The notes: a model not told the origin generated them from the sequence alone. Positions 28,044 through 39,038 are shown, counted from the first letter of the stretch. The stretch is 64,000 nucleotides of DNA from Lachnospiraceae bacterium AM48-27BH (GCA_003478355.1 QUFC01000017.1:3398-67397), one strand, 5' to 3'. Numbers and translations: made by a program.

Positions 28044-30371
28044 TTACTTCTGCTGTCCCAAATCACTCACTTCCAACGGGTATCTGCAAAATGTCTCATC
28101 ATCATGAACCACCAAATCTATCACTCGGCCGTCTCTCCAGGTCATATCAATTACAGTGCCGCCCACCAGTCTAAGCCCTTTTACCCGTCCGCTTCTCCAC
28201 TCTCTGGGCAGTGCCGGCAAAAGCTTCACCTTCTCACCGTCAAACTGGGCCAGCATCTCCAGAATCGCCATAGGGATTGCCTGGGCGTCTCCCACCTGAG
28301 GCTTTCCATGGGCCTCCAGAAACAGATTGTGCTGGGCATGCCGTTCCACAATTTTTGTCAGGGCCTCATAAGCTTTCTGCGGTTCACCCAGCCGGGTCCA
28401 AAGACAGCTCATCCAGCCGTAGCTCCAGCCCTGGCCATCATAGTTGTTGGCCAGTTTCCGCTCCAGGGAACGCTTTGCCGCCTGAGCCAGCTCCGGTGTC
28501 TTCTCCAGCGTGATCATTCTCCCAGGAAACACCCCATAGAGATGGGACACATGGCGATGGCCTGGGTCCACCTCGTCGTAGTCGCCAATCCACTCCTGGA
28601 TTCCTCCGGTTTTTTCACTGATCCTGATTGGCGGAATGTGCTCCAGGACATAACGAAGCCGTGCTTCAAAATCCTGCTCCTGAGCTGGAATATGCTCGAT
28701 CACCTTCAGGCACCGTCCAAACAGATCCCGGATGATTTCAAAGTCCATGGTGGCGCCGTAAGTAAATGTGGCAAATTTTCCATCCCTGTTGTAAAACTTG
28801 TTCTCTGGCGAATGGGACGGATTGGTTACCAGATAACCTGCACCTTCCACGCCTTCCGGCGCCTCCTGCAGAAAATCAATCAAAAACTGCGCCGCACCTT
28901 TCATCAGCGGCCACGCCTGATGGTTCAGGAATTCCTCATCGCCGGTATACAGATAATGCTCATGCAGATGGCAGGAAAGCCACGCGGCTCCAAGCGGCCA
29001 CAGCCCCGCCGGCACTGCACATGGCGCCGTATGTCCGAACACATTGCTGGCGTGATGAAGGGTCCATCCTCCAGCTCCATAGTAATCTGCGGCCGTCCGC
29101 GCACCGGAGACACTCACCTGTTCCAGCCAATCAAACAATGCCGTCTGGCACTCGCTCAGATTGTAGGCCTCTGACGGCCAATAGTTGATCTGCAGGTTGA
29201 TATTGGCATGGTAATCACTTTCCCAGGGTGCCACCATCTGATAATTCCACAAGCCCTGCAGATTGGACGGCAGACACCCAGGCCTGGATGCGGAGAGGAG
29301 CAGATACCGGTGATAATGAACCAGCAGCGCATAGAAATTCTCATCCTTTCCGCCCCGGCGCAGCCTCCTCAGGCGTTGGTAAGTATCCAGCCCGGCCACC
29401 TCATCCTGACATCCATCGTCCAATTCCAGCTCAAACCGGCTGTAATACCCCTGGTACTCCTCCACATGCTTCTCACGAACTGTCTCAAAGGATTCCTCCG
29501 CTGCCATCCGGCACTCCTGCATGCACTGTACCAAATCCCTGCTGCACGATTCCGCGCTGCTGCCGTCCTCTCCATTCTCTCCACGTCTAAAATCCGTTCT
29601 CCCTGCCAAAAAGATATCCACCACATCCGCACCGTGAATCAAAATGGTCGGTCTTGCTGTCTGACGAAGCTGGCGAAACTGCATCGTACCGCCCTGGGGA
29701 ACCACCTGGACCACACAGGAAAAATGAATTCCATCGCCGCCGCACCTGCCTTCCAGAATCAGACTTCCCGGTTCACCGGCAGTGACCTGGCCGTATTCCT
29801 CACGGCTCAGAGTCACTTCCAGGTTCAGTTTCTTCCCTGCAGGACATGTGTAACGAACTGCCACAGCCTGATGGGGCGCAGAGACAAAATATTCCCGTTT
29901 CCAGGAGCCCGGTGTTTTGGCACCACCGCCAGCGTCTTCCTGATCCCCCAAAAACCTTTCGTCCTCCGTATATTCCACCTGTACCGTTCCTGTATCCAGG
30001 TCCAGGACTCTCTCGTAATCATCGAACTCCACCGGTTCCAGATTCTGGACAGTCAGTTCTCCCAGCGCCTGGTAGGAGCCAAACCACCGTTTTTCCGGCA
30101 TGATTCCCTCCATCACCAGCGCTTCCACCTGCTCACTTTCTCCAGCAAACAGGCACTTCTGAATCTCCTTCATGGTATCCCTGGCATCCGTGCGGATACA
30201 ATCATCCGGATGTCCCAGCCACACAGATTCCTCATTGATGTACATGTGGTCGCGGTTCACGCCGCCCTCCACCATGACACCCAAACGGCCATTGCCCAGA
30301 GGCAGACCTTCAATCCAGTTGTCTGCTGGACGCCGATACCACAAGGTCTTTCTTATATCGTGTTCTGCCAT
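28044..30371 (-). CDS. GH95 alpha-L-fucosidase (cytoplasmic)
   Basis: Inverting fucosidase family, 775 aa, no signal peptide, so cytoplasmic. The N-terminal GH95 motif is GLPLGNGRLGVMVEGG with YINEESVWLGHPDD. The catalytic (alpha/alpha)6 domain has ANINLQINYWPSEAYNL (the Asn pair of AfcA). It also has GGIQEWIGDYDEVDPGHRHV, with the general-acid Glu in QEW, followed by SHLYGVFPG. The usual QIDGNFG near the C-terminus reads KPQVGDAQAIPMA, keeping an Asp. A Shine-Dalgarno GAGGTG supports the start. Linked with fucI, it should release fucose from imported fucosyl-oligosaccharides; linkage is not predictable. Confidence 0.9.
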   Translation of the reverse strand: MAEHDIRKTLWYRRPADNWIEGLPLGNGRLGVMVEGGVNRDHMYINEESVWLGHPDDCIRTDARDTMKEIQKCLFAGESEQVEALVMEGIMPEKRWFGSYQALGELTVQNLEPVEFDDYERVLDLDTGTVQVEYTEDERFLGDQEDAGGGAKTPGSWKREYFVSAPHQAVAVRYTCPAGKKLNLEVTLSREEYGQVTAGEPGSLILEGRCGGDGIHFSCVVQVVPQGGTMQFRQLRQTARPTILIHGADVVDIFLAGRTDFRRGENGEDGSSAESCSRDLVQCMQECRMAAEESFETVREKHVEEYQGYYSRFELELDDGCQDEVAGLDTYQRLRRLRRGGKDENFYALLVHYHRYLLLSASRPGCLPSNLQGLWNYQMVAPWESDYHANINLQINYWPSEAYNLSECQTALFDWLEQVSVSGARTAADYYGAGGWTLHHASNVFGHTAPCAVPAGLWPLGAAWLSCHLHEHYLYTGDEEFLNHQAWPLMKGAAQFLIDFLQEAPEGVEGAGYLVTNPSHSPENKFYNRDGKFATFTYGATMDFEIIRDLFGRCLKVIEHIPAQEQDFEARLRYVLEHIPPIRISEKTGGIQEWIGDYDEVDPGHRHVSHLYGVFPGRMITLEKTPELAQAAKRSLERKLANNYDGQGWSYGWMSCLWTRLGEPQKAYEALTKIVERHAQHNLFLEAHGKPQVGDAQAIPMAILEMLAQFDGEKVKLLPALPREWRSGRVKGLRLVGGTVIDMTWRDGRVIDLVVHDDETFCRYPLEVSDLGQQK

Positions 30372-30387
30372 CGTTCACCTCGTCTAT

Positions 30388-32193
30388 TCACTGCTGCCGA
30401 TACTCCATCTTCCAGCCAACCTTCACACAGCGCTCACCTGCTGCCAGAGTCTTCTTCCAGACTGCGCCAGCTGCCAGACGGCCATGAGGTGTATCGTAGT
30501 CCTGCTCCTTGCAGCTGCGATAACCCTCGTGCTCCGGTATCTCATCCACATTCTGCAGTACCTGGTAAGCCTGGCACTCCCCGTATCCTTCTGCCTCAAA
30601 CGCAGTGACACAGCCCGCGCCGAAGCTTACGCGGCTTCCATCTGCCTGAGGCTCCCTGGAAAATGTCTGCATTTCCAGAGCCACTTCCCGTACCTGCCAT
30701 GACTCGTCGATGGCAAACTCATCCTCGCGGATAATCACACCGTCACGGAATCGGTATGTGGTCACGGAGGAGATGCCCTCTGCCTTCCTTGGGCTCATCT
30801 CTCCCATCAGGCACAGTTCCTTCTGTCGGCAGACCACGGTGAAACCGCTGTCCTCTTCCCTGGTCTCAATCTGGGAAATATAGGAAACCGGCATCACTAC
30901 GTCCCCATTTTCCATCACCAGCTTTGGCACCATAGCACCGCAGCACACATCCGGGACGCCTTCCGATACAAAATTCTGCCGTGGAACCGGCATATAAGGA
31001 TCCCTGCTGAAATATTTTGTTCCTCCGTTGATTAACGGCAGTGACCACACCATCTTGCCCTGACGCACAATCACCAGGCCACGGTCATACTCATCCTTCG
31101 CAAAACGGATAAAGGAATAGGCCTCCTGCGCATCCAAAAGCTTCTCCCAGCCCTCCGGCTCCTCCAGCTTGTCATACCCCGCCTTCGCCCAGTGGCTTAA
31201 GGAGTTGACCGCCTGCATATGAAGGCTCAGATTCTCACTGAGAATCCGGTTCTTGTTGCGGTACTGGTCTGTCTTTCGCCCTTTCTCCCACATATTGATG
31301 GACTGCATCTCCTCGTCATACCAGAAATCCACCAGGCTTCTCAGAATCCGCATGGTATAACCATAAGCCAGCTTTTCCTCTTCCTCCGTGAAGATTCCTC
31401 CCAGCTCAGCCGCTGCGGAAAGCACCTCCAGCGCTGCCGTGTCACCGTAAGCGCCGATGCTGCGTCCGTAGGAAAATCCGGTTCCCGCCTCATTGGCCAA
31501 TTTCAGGAAAATGTGTGCCGAGCGGTCCAGCATCTGGCGAATCAAATCCGGTTCATGGAAATTGGTCTCCAGCACCAGCGCCGTAATCTCACTGGGAATC
31601 AGGATGCTGTACCGGTCAAAACGTCCTTCGCCCTTAGTCTCGTCCATATATCCAAACTCGCCGGAAAATGTCTGAATGTGGTTGATCAGCCGATCAAGCA
31701 GAATCCAGCTGTGTTTCTCCGGCTCCCAGCTAAGCAGTTCCCGATACCGGGCGATTCCAAATGCCACACCATAATAGTTGGTGGGCTTTCCGATCAGCGC
31801 ATAATTATCCTCAATATCCACAAATGTTCGCCAATCCAGCACCTTTTTCAACAAATCCATCGTCTCTTCATCCACAGCCTGCTCCAGATACCCGGCAGTC
31901 TGCAGACGATACAGGCCGGTGATGCCATTTAAGGTACCCCAGGTATCCATGGGCATCTTCGCCAGCATGGGGATAACGCTTTTCAGCCCCGCCATGGCCG
32001 CATCGAACTCATCACTGTCCTTCAGATACTCCAGCACCACATAGCTGCACAGATTAATGGCCTTTCCCGCAACAAACTGTGCCTTGTCGTTATATCCCCA
32101 GACACCGTCCATAGTCAGAGCTTCCTTCTCTTTCACGATGCTCCAGAACAGCTGGGTCATGTGCTGTTTTAACGCTTCCTTGATCTTCTTCAT
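30388..32193 (-). CDS. unrecognised 601-aa protein of the fucose locus, possible alpha/alpha-toroid enzyme
   Basis: No family recognised with confidence. It is soluble, with no signal peptide. The first 400 residues are helix-rich with repeated Trp/Tyr/Asp segments (NYALIGKPTNYYGVAFGIAR, FGYMDETKGEGRFDRYSIL, SYGRSIGAYGDTAALEV). The last 200 look beta-rich. This alpha-toroid plus beta-sandwich layout is common in glycoside hydrolases and polysaccharide lyases, so an enzyme acting on the imported glycan is a reasonable guess. The start at 32193 is chosen for AAAGGAAAT upstream; an open frame extends to 32271. It sits between two GH95 genes. Confidence 0.6.
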   Translation of the reverse strand: MKKIKEALKQHMTQLFWSIVKEKEALTMDGVWGYNDKAQFVAGKAINLCSYVVLEYLKDSDEFDAAMAGLKSVIPMLAKMPMDTWGTLNGITGLYRLQTAGYLEQAVDEETMDLLKKVLDWRTFVDIEDNYALIGKPTNYYGVAFGIARYRELLSWEPEKHSWILLDRLINHIQTFSGEFGYMDETKGEGRFDRYSILIPSEITALVLETNFHEPDLIRQMLDRSAHIFLKLANEAGTGFSYGRSIGAYGDTAALEVLSAAAELGGIFTEEEEKLAYGYTMRILRSLVDFWYDEEMQSINMWEKGRKTDQYRNKNRILSENLSLHMQAVNSLSHWAKAGYDKLEEPEGWEKLLDAQEAYSFIRFAKDEYDRGLVIVRQGKMVWSLPLINGGTKYFSRDPYMPVPRQNFVSEGVPDVCCGAMVPKLVMENGDVVMPVSYISQIETREEDSGFTVVCRQKELCLMGEMSPRKAEGISSVTTYRFRDGVIIREDEFAIDESWQVREVALEMQTFSREPQADGSRVSFGAGCVTAFEAEGYGECQAYQVLQNVDEIPEHEGYRSCKEQDYDTPHGRLAAGAVWKKTLAAGERCVKVGWKMEYRQQ

Positions 32194-32276
32194 ACTTATT
32201 TCCTTTCTTCGCGCTTCACGACTTTTCTGCCTGAACGAGGTTTCATCGCTTCCTCTGTTCCAGATACCCATTCCCT

Positions 32277-34599
32277 TTAATCCTCAAAAGGAATTCCATA
32301 CAGTCTCCACGGCTTATTCTCACCAAAGAAATTCATCAGGTTCTTCTTCGGCGCTACCGGCTCCAGAACAAATTCCGGCATCTCGTCACCGGCATACAGG
32401 AATGCCGCTTCGCCTTTCTTCAAATCGATGGTCCATGCACCGTCCTCGTCGTGTCGGAGCTGGAGCTGCCGTCCGCAGCCCTGTGCCTTCTCCGAACCGG
32501 CAGTCATCTGGGACTCCGCAGTCATCTCCAGACTCCACTGACGCCTCAGCCTGCTGCCGTTCCTCCAACGCCACATGAAGCTCACCAGCCATATCCGTCC
32601 TTACCCGGCACGGCTCGCCGGCCAGGCTCTCCACACGAATCCATTTGGTCTCTCCGCCACTTCTCACGGCACTTACCAGGAAACCGCCCTCGGCTCTCAG
32701 ATTGTGGATTGTCACATCCGGCCACTCAGACGGCACTGCCGGGAATACCCGGATATCGTCGCCCCAGCTCTGAAGCAGCATATCATTGATTCCCTCTGCC
32801 ACTGCCAGCGGAGATTCGATGACCGGTCCTGCCTCGGCATACATGGTGTTTGGTTTAAACAGGTGCAGCGCCGACTTTACATAAGCCAATGCCTCGTCTC
32901 CCGCACCGATTGCAGCCGCAATGGAGGTTGCTCCGGAGAATGTGAAGCCCCGCAGGTCTCCTTCCTTATGAAACCAGTGACGCAGGCAGTGATGAACAAA
33001 CTGCTTCTCCTCCTCCGTGTCCCCGCGATACAGGTGCAGCGGGAATATCGGAAGCAGATGGCTGAAATGGCGATGGCCAAAGTCCAGCGGCACATCCTTT
33101 CCCACCATGAATCCAGTCTCGTCCTGATGATAATCCACCAGATTGTCCAGCACATAACTCCAGGTCTCCTCCGCTGCATCCTCAATTTCCAGTCGGCGGA
33201 CAATTTTCTTCAATGTCAGCAGCCCCCAGCGAAGAAGAGACAGGTCGTAGGTCGTATCTTCCATAGTCTGCTTTTTAAAGGAACCATACTCCGGAGAAAT
33301 CATGGCCGGAAGATGAAGCTTCCCGTCCTCCCCCTTGTACAACAGATGAATGTAATACTGAACACCTCTTTTCAGCAGGGGATACAGATGGTCCCTCAGC
33401 CGCTCATCATCCATGGAATAGCGGTACTGTCTCCAGTAATTGTGCATGGTCCAGACCAGGTTGCCCACCTCATCCTCCACCTGGGAGATCATGTTGCAGC
33501 CGGCGCTTCTTCCAAGTCCCGCAGAATCAGCCCGGTACTCCTCTGCCACGTTGGCAATCAGATTGTCGATATTTGCGTCCAGGCTGTTGCACAAAGACTC
33601 GCCGATTTCCAGGTGATTGGAGGTATAGACCGGAGAATACGCCATCTGCACGTTCATGTTGAACCAGGCTCTCGGCCATGGGGTAGCTGTCATCCACGGT
33701 CCCTGATTGTCCATAATCGGCTTATCCGCCCTTGTGGCACAGGCCAGCTTGTACATCTGCAGCATATAAAAGCCCTCTAATCGCGTATCACTGCAGGACA
33801 CCAGGCTCTTCTGGAAATAATCCCGCCACCATGCCCGGTGTTCTTCTTCCCACTCCGCTGCATCGGCAGCTGCCGCATTTTGCACTGCCACCACTGCACG
33901 GCTGACCGCCTCTGTGCCGAAGCCCTTCTGAACTGTCAGATAAAAACGTACCTTACGTTTATCTCCATTCTCCTCCACCGTCATATATGCCACCGTACAT
34001 CCGTCATGCTCAGAAAACTTTTGCTCCTGCACGGTCACATTGCCCACACAGCTGCTTTTCAGCGTAATCTCCGGGATGTACTGGTTATAGTTGATTCCGT
34101 CCTCATTTTTCATAATGTCCGGAACCTCCTGATACGCACGCCAGATGATGTTCACATGCTCTCCCTCACCAGCTTCTGCCTCAATCAGGATTACCTCGTC
34201 CAAACTATGAATCAGAGAACGTACCTTAGCAGTCCCTTTGACTGTCACCAGATTCGTCCGAAATTCTGCCTGATAGATATCCAGCTCCTGTCTCGTTCCA
34301 TCGAAAAGCCATCCATCCATCTCCACATCAATCTCGCCAATCGGCACCCTGGTATATACTCCAGGCTTTCCCGGCGTCTCCACCTCCACATCCGTGCGAC
34401 CGGTCACACACCGAAGAGCATTTCTCATGACCTTATCCTCGGCGCTGTAGATCATCGTGCCCAGAAGGCCATTTCCCAAAAACGCACCGTTGTCCCAGCC
34501 AAATGCTTTCTTGGACCATTTCATATTATGTCTGGACGCAAAAAGAGCCCAGTCCACACAGTTCACAAGTTTTCCAGTTTTTTGTCTAGCAGCTGTCAT
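32277..34599 (-). pseudogene. divergent GH95-type glycosidase, frameshifted near the C-terminus
   Basis: Second GH95-like protein, about 774 aa if read through, without a signal peptide. N-terminal FGWDNGAFLGNGLLGTMIYSAEDKV matches the GH95 opening. The catalytic domain keeps PWPRAWFNMNVQMAYSP (Asn motif) and DFGHRHFSHLLPIFPLHLY, but the QEW general-acid Glu segment is replaced by GKDVPL. The final beta domain (DEDGAWTIDLKKGEAAFLY) is in another frame. A one-base insertion or two-base loss between about 32470 and 32560 explains it. Specificity may differ from fucose. Confidence 0.75.
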
Positions 34600-34753
34600 C
34601 TCACACCTCTATCAAGAAATTTTTCTGATGTCAGCATAAAACACCGCCGCCCGGATTACTACTCTCCGTTTTCCTGAAAACCACGCTTCTGTTATGTCGG
34701 GCTCTTTTTCCTGTATTTTTCTTTTCACGCTTTTATTTCTATAGCACGCACTA

Positions 34754-37018
34754 TTACTCTTTTCCGCCTTTTCGGCTCTGGCTGGGGCTGATTCCATAGA
34801 ACCGCTTATAAGCCTTTCTGAACGCATTGGTATTGCTGTAACCAGTCTTCTCAGCCACCGCATCGATGATCATATCCGTCTCCACGATCAGCTTGTAAGC
34901 ATAGGCCATCCGCTTCTTCTCCACATAAGCAGAAAAATTCTCCCCCATCATCTCCTTAAATATCTGTGAAAAATAAGTCTCGCTCAAGTTACAGTGCTCG
35001 GCGATCACAGACAATCCAAATCCATATTCTGCAAAATGCTCATCCACATACTGCTCAATTTTCTTCTGCAGGCCGTCCTCATGGCTGCGTATATTGGCCA
35101 TATAGTGGCTGCACATGTCCAGAGCCACTCTTAATATATAGGAAAAAAGCCACGCATCGGTCTGGATTCCGTCAATGGTCCCGAATACATCCTGCAGATT
35201 CACGGACATCCGGCTGTCATAAGCCGCCAAAAGGGTCAACTTTAACTTGGATATCAGGAGCGGCTCCATATCTGCACTGATCCTCCGCTTCATATAATTC
35301 TCATCCAGAATCTTCTGAAAACCGTCCTTCACCAGTTCCCGCTGACCGGTCTTGATCCACAGGACGATCTGGTTCTTCAATTCATCTGTATAATAGAAGG
35401 TAGTCTCTGTACCCAGTTCCTCCTCATTGCACCAGATGATCTCCCGGTGCTCCATGTATCCGCTGTACAGATTCATCTGGCTGGTACAAAGGGTGTAGGC
35501 ATTGTAAAGGTCACGCAAATTTTCAAAAAGCATACTTCCCACGCAGACCATCATCCGGTTCTTGTCCATCTGCTCTGTCAGAACAGCTGCGCGGTCACTT
35601 ACACAACTGCGATAGTCCCCGCACTGGTCTTTTTCAAATGACACTAACACCACCAGCTGATCCAGACCGCAGCTTCCCACATAGTCCTCCTCCGGATGTT
35701 CCCTGCGAAGCTCGTCCAGGACATTTTTCCTTGTCTGAAGAATCTCATTCCAGTCTTCCGCCTCCAACCCGGTACCGCCGCCGAAACCAATCAAAAGCAG
35801 GCAGTATCCCGCCGCATCGGTGCGGATTCCCGCATTCTGGGCCAGATGACGGATCTTCTCATCTGACAGAGAATTGACACTCAGTACTCTGCTCCAGAAT
35901 ACCGACTGCAAAAGCTCTTTCTGAGCTCCCAAAGCATGTTTTAAGGACGTGTTGGTATCCACCATGGTGCTGACCGAATCATACAGCGCAGAAAATACAT
36001 TCTTCTGCTGGTCTCCCTGATAATCCATCAGCTCCAGAGCACCGGAAAGCACCTCGCTTCTCCGTTTCGCCACCATAAGGGACAGCAGCAGACACATAAG
36101 AATCGTAGTACAGTTAAGGATCCAGATAAAGACTCTCAAGCTGCCCATCTGCATGTAAAGATTCCCCTCCGGGATGACAGACACGATCTGAAGTCCCGTA
36201 GAAATGCTGGTGGCCAGCGCAAAATTGTCCTTGCCGAAATACGTTTCCGAAATCTCCCTGGTTTCCTCTGACAGATCTGCCGGAATCTCCACCGGAGAAA
36301 TCTGCGCATTGCCAGTCTGATACAGAATCTGCCCCTCTGCATCGGTTATATAAGTCAGGCCATCCCAGCCTCGAATATCTCCCAGGATTCCCTGCAGGTT
36401 TTCATTGTTAAAAAATACAATGGCAGTGGCGCCCTTATCATCCCCCGCATAAGGCGTCATCACCGTCGTATAGAAGATGCCCTCTTTCCAGGAACCACCA
36501 TTGGTAAACCGGCAATATGGATAAAAAGTAAGCCTGCTGGTTTTATGACCATAAGCCTTTAACTTATCTACCGGCACCTTACCAAAAGAATAGGGCACAG
36601 GATAAAACTGTATCAGATCCATACACAATGTACTTTCCGTGAGAAAGATATTGCTGCCATTACAGAGAATGCTGATGGAATAGGCATCGTTGACGCTGAC
36701 CATATCCTGCCGCAGCTCCTTTGCCTGCCAGATCGTATCATAATTATCTTTCACCATATCTGCCGACATATTGGCCAGCTTCTGAATCTCAAAATTGCTG
36801 CCCATCATCTCCACAGACGCCAAACTGTCTGTCACACTCTGATTGAGAAGAAATCTGGCATGTTCCATATTGTTCCTGACCAGATTCTTAGTGGTATTCT
36901 CCATGTCATAAAGCATATAAAAAATCGCCGCATTCAACAAAATAACCGGCACCAGAATCAACAAGATAAAGGAACGCCATATCTGCAGTACAACCCCCGT
37001 CTTTTTACTGTTCCCCAT
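34754..37018 (-). CDS. membrane-bound AraC-family transcriptional regulator
   Basis: Regulator of 754 aa. It has a helix at about residues 13-33, an extracytoplasmic sensor of about 260 residues (Cache-like, with FYPYCRFTNGGSWKEGIFYT and TYITDAEGQILYQTG), and a second helix at about 300-322. A cytoplasmic linker leads to two C-terminal AraC helix-turn-helix units (VIAEHCNLSETYFSQIFKEM and AVAEKTGYSNTNAFRKAYKR). This one-component layout is common beside oligosaccharide ABC importers in Firmicutes. It probably senses the glycan or the loaded binding protein and activates the surrounding locus, which is inference. Confidence 0.88.
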   Translation of the reverse strand: MGNSKKTGVVLQIWRSFILLILVPVILLNAAIFYMLYDMENTTKNLVRNNMEHARFLLNQSVTDSLASVEMMGSNFEIQKLANMSADMVKDNYDTIWQAKELRQDMVSVNDAYSISILCNGSNIFLTESTLCMDLIQFYPVPYSFGKVPVDKLKAYGHKTSRLTFYPYCRFTNGGSWKEGIFYTTVMTPYAGDDKGATAIVFFNNENLQGILGDIRGWDGLTYITDAEGQILYQTGNAQISPVEIPADLSEETREISETYFGKDNFALATSISTGLQIVSVIPEGNLYMQMGSLRVFIWILNCTTILMCLLLSLMVAKRRSEVLSGALELMDYQGDQQKNVFSALYDSVSTMVDTNTSLKHALGAQKELLQSVFWSRVLSVNSLSDEKIRHLAQNAGIRTDAAGYCLLLIGFGGGTGLEAEDWNEILQTRKNVLDELRREHPEEDYVGSCGLDQLVVLVSFEKDQCGDYRSCVSDRAAVLTEQMDKNRMMVCVGSMLFENLRDLYNAYTLCTSQMNLYSGYMEHREIIWCNEEELGTETTFYYTDELKNQIVLWIKTGQRELVKDGFQKILDENYMKRRISADMEPLLISKLKLTLLAAYDSRMSVNLQDVFGTIDGIQTDAWLFSYILRVALDMCSHYMANIRSHEDGLQKKIEQYVDEHFAEYGFGLSVIAEHCNLSETYFSQIFKEMMGENFSAYVEKKRMAYAYKLIVETDMIIDAVAEKTGYSNTNAFRKAYKRFYGISPSQSRKGGKE

Positions 37019-37225
37019 ACATCTCTCCCATTTTCATAAAAACTTCCGTCCCTCTGGAAACGCTCTCCCCTGAAACGCCAAAAACCTGAGGTATGGCCTT
37101 CCTGCCGCCACGTCTCAGTTATATCTTTCCATCAGAATGCGGTGAAACACGCCGGAAGACGTGTCTCATCGCACCCAGATCATATCCTATTTCATACTCT
37201 TTTCGGATCTCCCCGAAAATAATGA

Positions 37226-38968
37226 TTATTTGTACTGTCTGTCATAAGCAGCCTGGTAAACCTCCAGCATCTTGTCCAGACCCAGAACCTCGAACTCCTT
37301 CACATAAGCATCCCACTCTTTGTCGATGTCTCTGGTTCCCAGACAGAACAGCGCCTGATTCTCTTCCACATAATCATCAATCATGGTTCTGATATTGGAA
37401 ATCTCAGAAGACTCCTCTCTTGTCAGCATGAGAGGTGGTACAACCCTGGATGTATCTGCATATGGTACTAAGCTTTCGCGGCATGCAAAGTACAGGATTG
37501 GCTCTGTGGAATACTTCTGAGTTGGCTCGTTCTCTAAGTAAACCTCGCTCTCTCTCAGTCTTGCGGAGTTGTTTCCAAACTTGTTGGTAATACGGATTGT
37601 CTGCTCTGAGCCGTCTACTGGAAGACGCTGATACAGTGCTGCCCCACCATTCATTGCTACAGAACCCTCTGGCGGCTGAACCCAGCCTCTGCCTTCCTGG
37701 CCATACCAGGCCATCATGCTTGCTTCCTCATCATACCAGCCATCTGCCCAACGGAACGCTGCCTCTGGATACTCACAGGAGCTGGTGATTACAAACTGAC
37801 CTGGTTGTATACTTGCATACAGATACGATGGCTGATACTGGAAGCCCTCTGGACCAATCAATGGCTCCAATACACGGTACTGAGATACTCTGTGGTCGTC
37901 GGTTCCATTGTACTCGCCTGCATAGGAACAGATTAAGTCTGCACGGATAACGCCAACCTTTACTGCACTCTCATCCTGAATGATCTGCTTGAACTGGGTG
38001 TCGTCCTGTGTGAAGGAGGTGCTGTCAATCAGGCCCTTCTCAATCAGGCTGTTGATCCACTTTAAGCCCTCTTTATACTGCTCTTTGTTCGGTGTGAACT
38101 CGATGTTGCCATCATCGCCCATGTATAAATATAAGGTTGATGGATCCTGCAGATCGGATGCCTGCATATAGATAAATGCGTTCATCAGCCAGGTAACGAT
38201 ATTATTCTTAGGAAGGCTGTTGCCCATCATAGCAATCTCATCTGCAACACCGTTGCCGTTCGGGTCTTTATCCTTGAATGCCTGCAGCACTGCCTCGAAC
38301 TCTGCAGTCGTCTTAGGCATATCCATACCTACTGCATCCAGCCACTCCTGGTTAATCCATGCACGGGTACGGAACTGGTTGTGCAGACAGTCATTGATCA
38401 ACGGAAGTGCATAGATGTGACCATCTGGGGAAGTGATGCATCCCTTGATATTTGGGTCCTCATCCATCAGTTTCTTAATCTCCACACCGTACTCCTCAAT
38501 CATATCATCCAGCATTAAGAAGGTACCGTCCTCGCCGTAGGATGCCACGTCACTGGTAGGAATCTTCATACCAAGGATAATGTCCGGAAGGTTGTTGGTG
38601 CTGAGCATCAGGTTCAATTTCTCCTTGTAACCATCTCTCGGAATCTCCTGCCACTCGATACGGATACCGGTCTTCTCCTCGTACCATTTACAGAAATCTA
38701 CATCTCCCAAAGCACCTACGTAGGTCTCATCAATGGCTGCCACCTTCAGGGTGATCGGTTCCTTTACGATTGGGAACTCACCTGCCGGTGTCACGATGTC
38801 TGCGGAAGAAGCGACTGCTCCGCTTTCTGCACCTGCTGCTGTGGTCGCTGCTGCTGCCTTTGCTGTGGTCTCCTTCGGAGCCAGTGAGTTTGTGCCGCCA
38901 CATCCCGTCAGTACGGACATTGCCATAACTGCGGACATTGCTGCTGCGGTAATTCTTGACTTTTTCAT
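37226..38968 (-). CDS. oligosaccharide ABC transporter substrate-binding lipoprotein (LplA type)
   Basis: Lipid-anchored solute-binding protein of 580 aa. The signal peptide has lipobox VLTGCGG (Cys at about residue 23), an Ala/Thr linker, then an SBP_bac_1-type fold (YEEKTGIRIEWQEIP, KDPNGNGVADEIAMMGN). The large size fits the LplA/YtcQ branch used for oligosaccharides. It is encoded just downstream of two LplB/YtcP-type permeases. The ATPase subunit is absent, as usual for this type (shared MsmX-like ATPases). The cargo is presumably a fucosylated oligosaccharide. Confidence 0.9.
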   Translation of the reverse strand: MKKSRITAAAMSAVMAMSVLTGCGGTNSLAPKETTAKAAAATTAAGAESGAVASSADIVTPAGEFPIVKEPITLKVAAIDETYVGALGDVDFCKWYEEKTGIRIEWQEIPRDGYKEKLNLMLSTNNLPDIILGMKIPTSDVASYGEDGTFLMLDDMIEEYGVEIKKLMDEDPNIKGCITSPDGHIYALPLINDCLHNQFRTRAWINQEWLDAVGMDMPKTTAEFEAVLQAFKDKDPNGNGVADEIAMMGNSLPKNNIVTWLMNAFIYMQASDLQDPSTLYLYMGDDGNIEFTPNKEQYKEGLKWINSLIEKGLIDSTSFTQDDTQFKQIIQDESAVKVGVIRADLICSYAGEYNGTDDHRVSQYRVLEPLIGPEGFQYQPSYLYASIQPGQFVITSSCEYPEAAFRWADGWYDEEASMMAWYGQEGRGWVQPPEGSVAMNGGAALYQRLPVDGSEQTIRITNKFGNNSARLRESEVYLENEPTQKYSTEPILYFACRESLVPYADTSRVVPPLMLTREESSEISNIRTMIDDYVEENQALFCLGTRDIDKEWDAYVKEFEVLGLDKMLEVYQAAYDRQYK

Positions 38969-39038
38969 AGATCCCTCTTTCCGCCCTTTTCGGGCTATTT
39001 TATTATATATTATTTTTGCTTTCTCTGTAAACTGTTGA

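Noticed and set aside
29208..30608. Long plus-strand frame of 466 codons, with similar ones at 28104-29174 and 32575-33780
   Set aside because: All lie opposite well-supported GH95-type genes, lack domains, and arise from the GC-rich third-position bias of the fucose locus.
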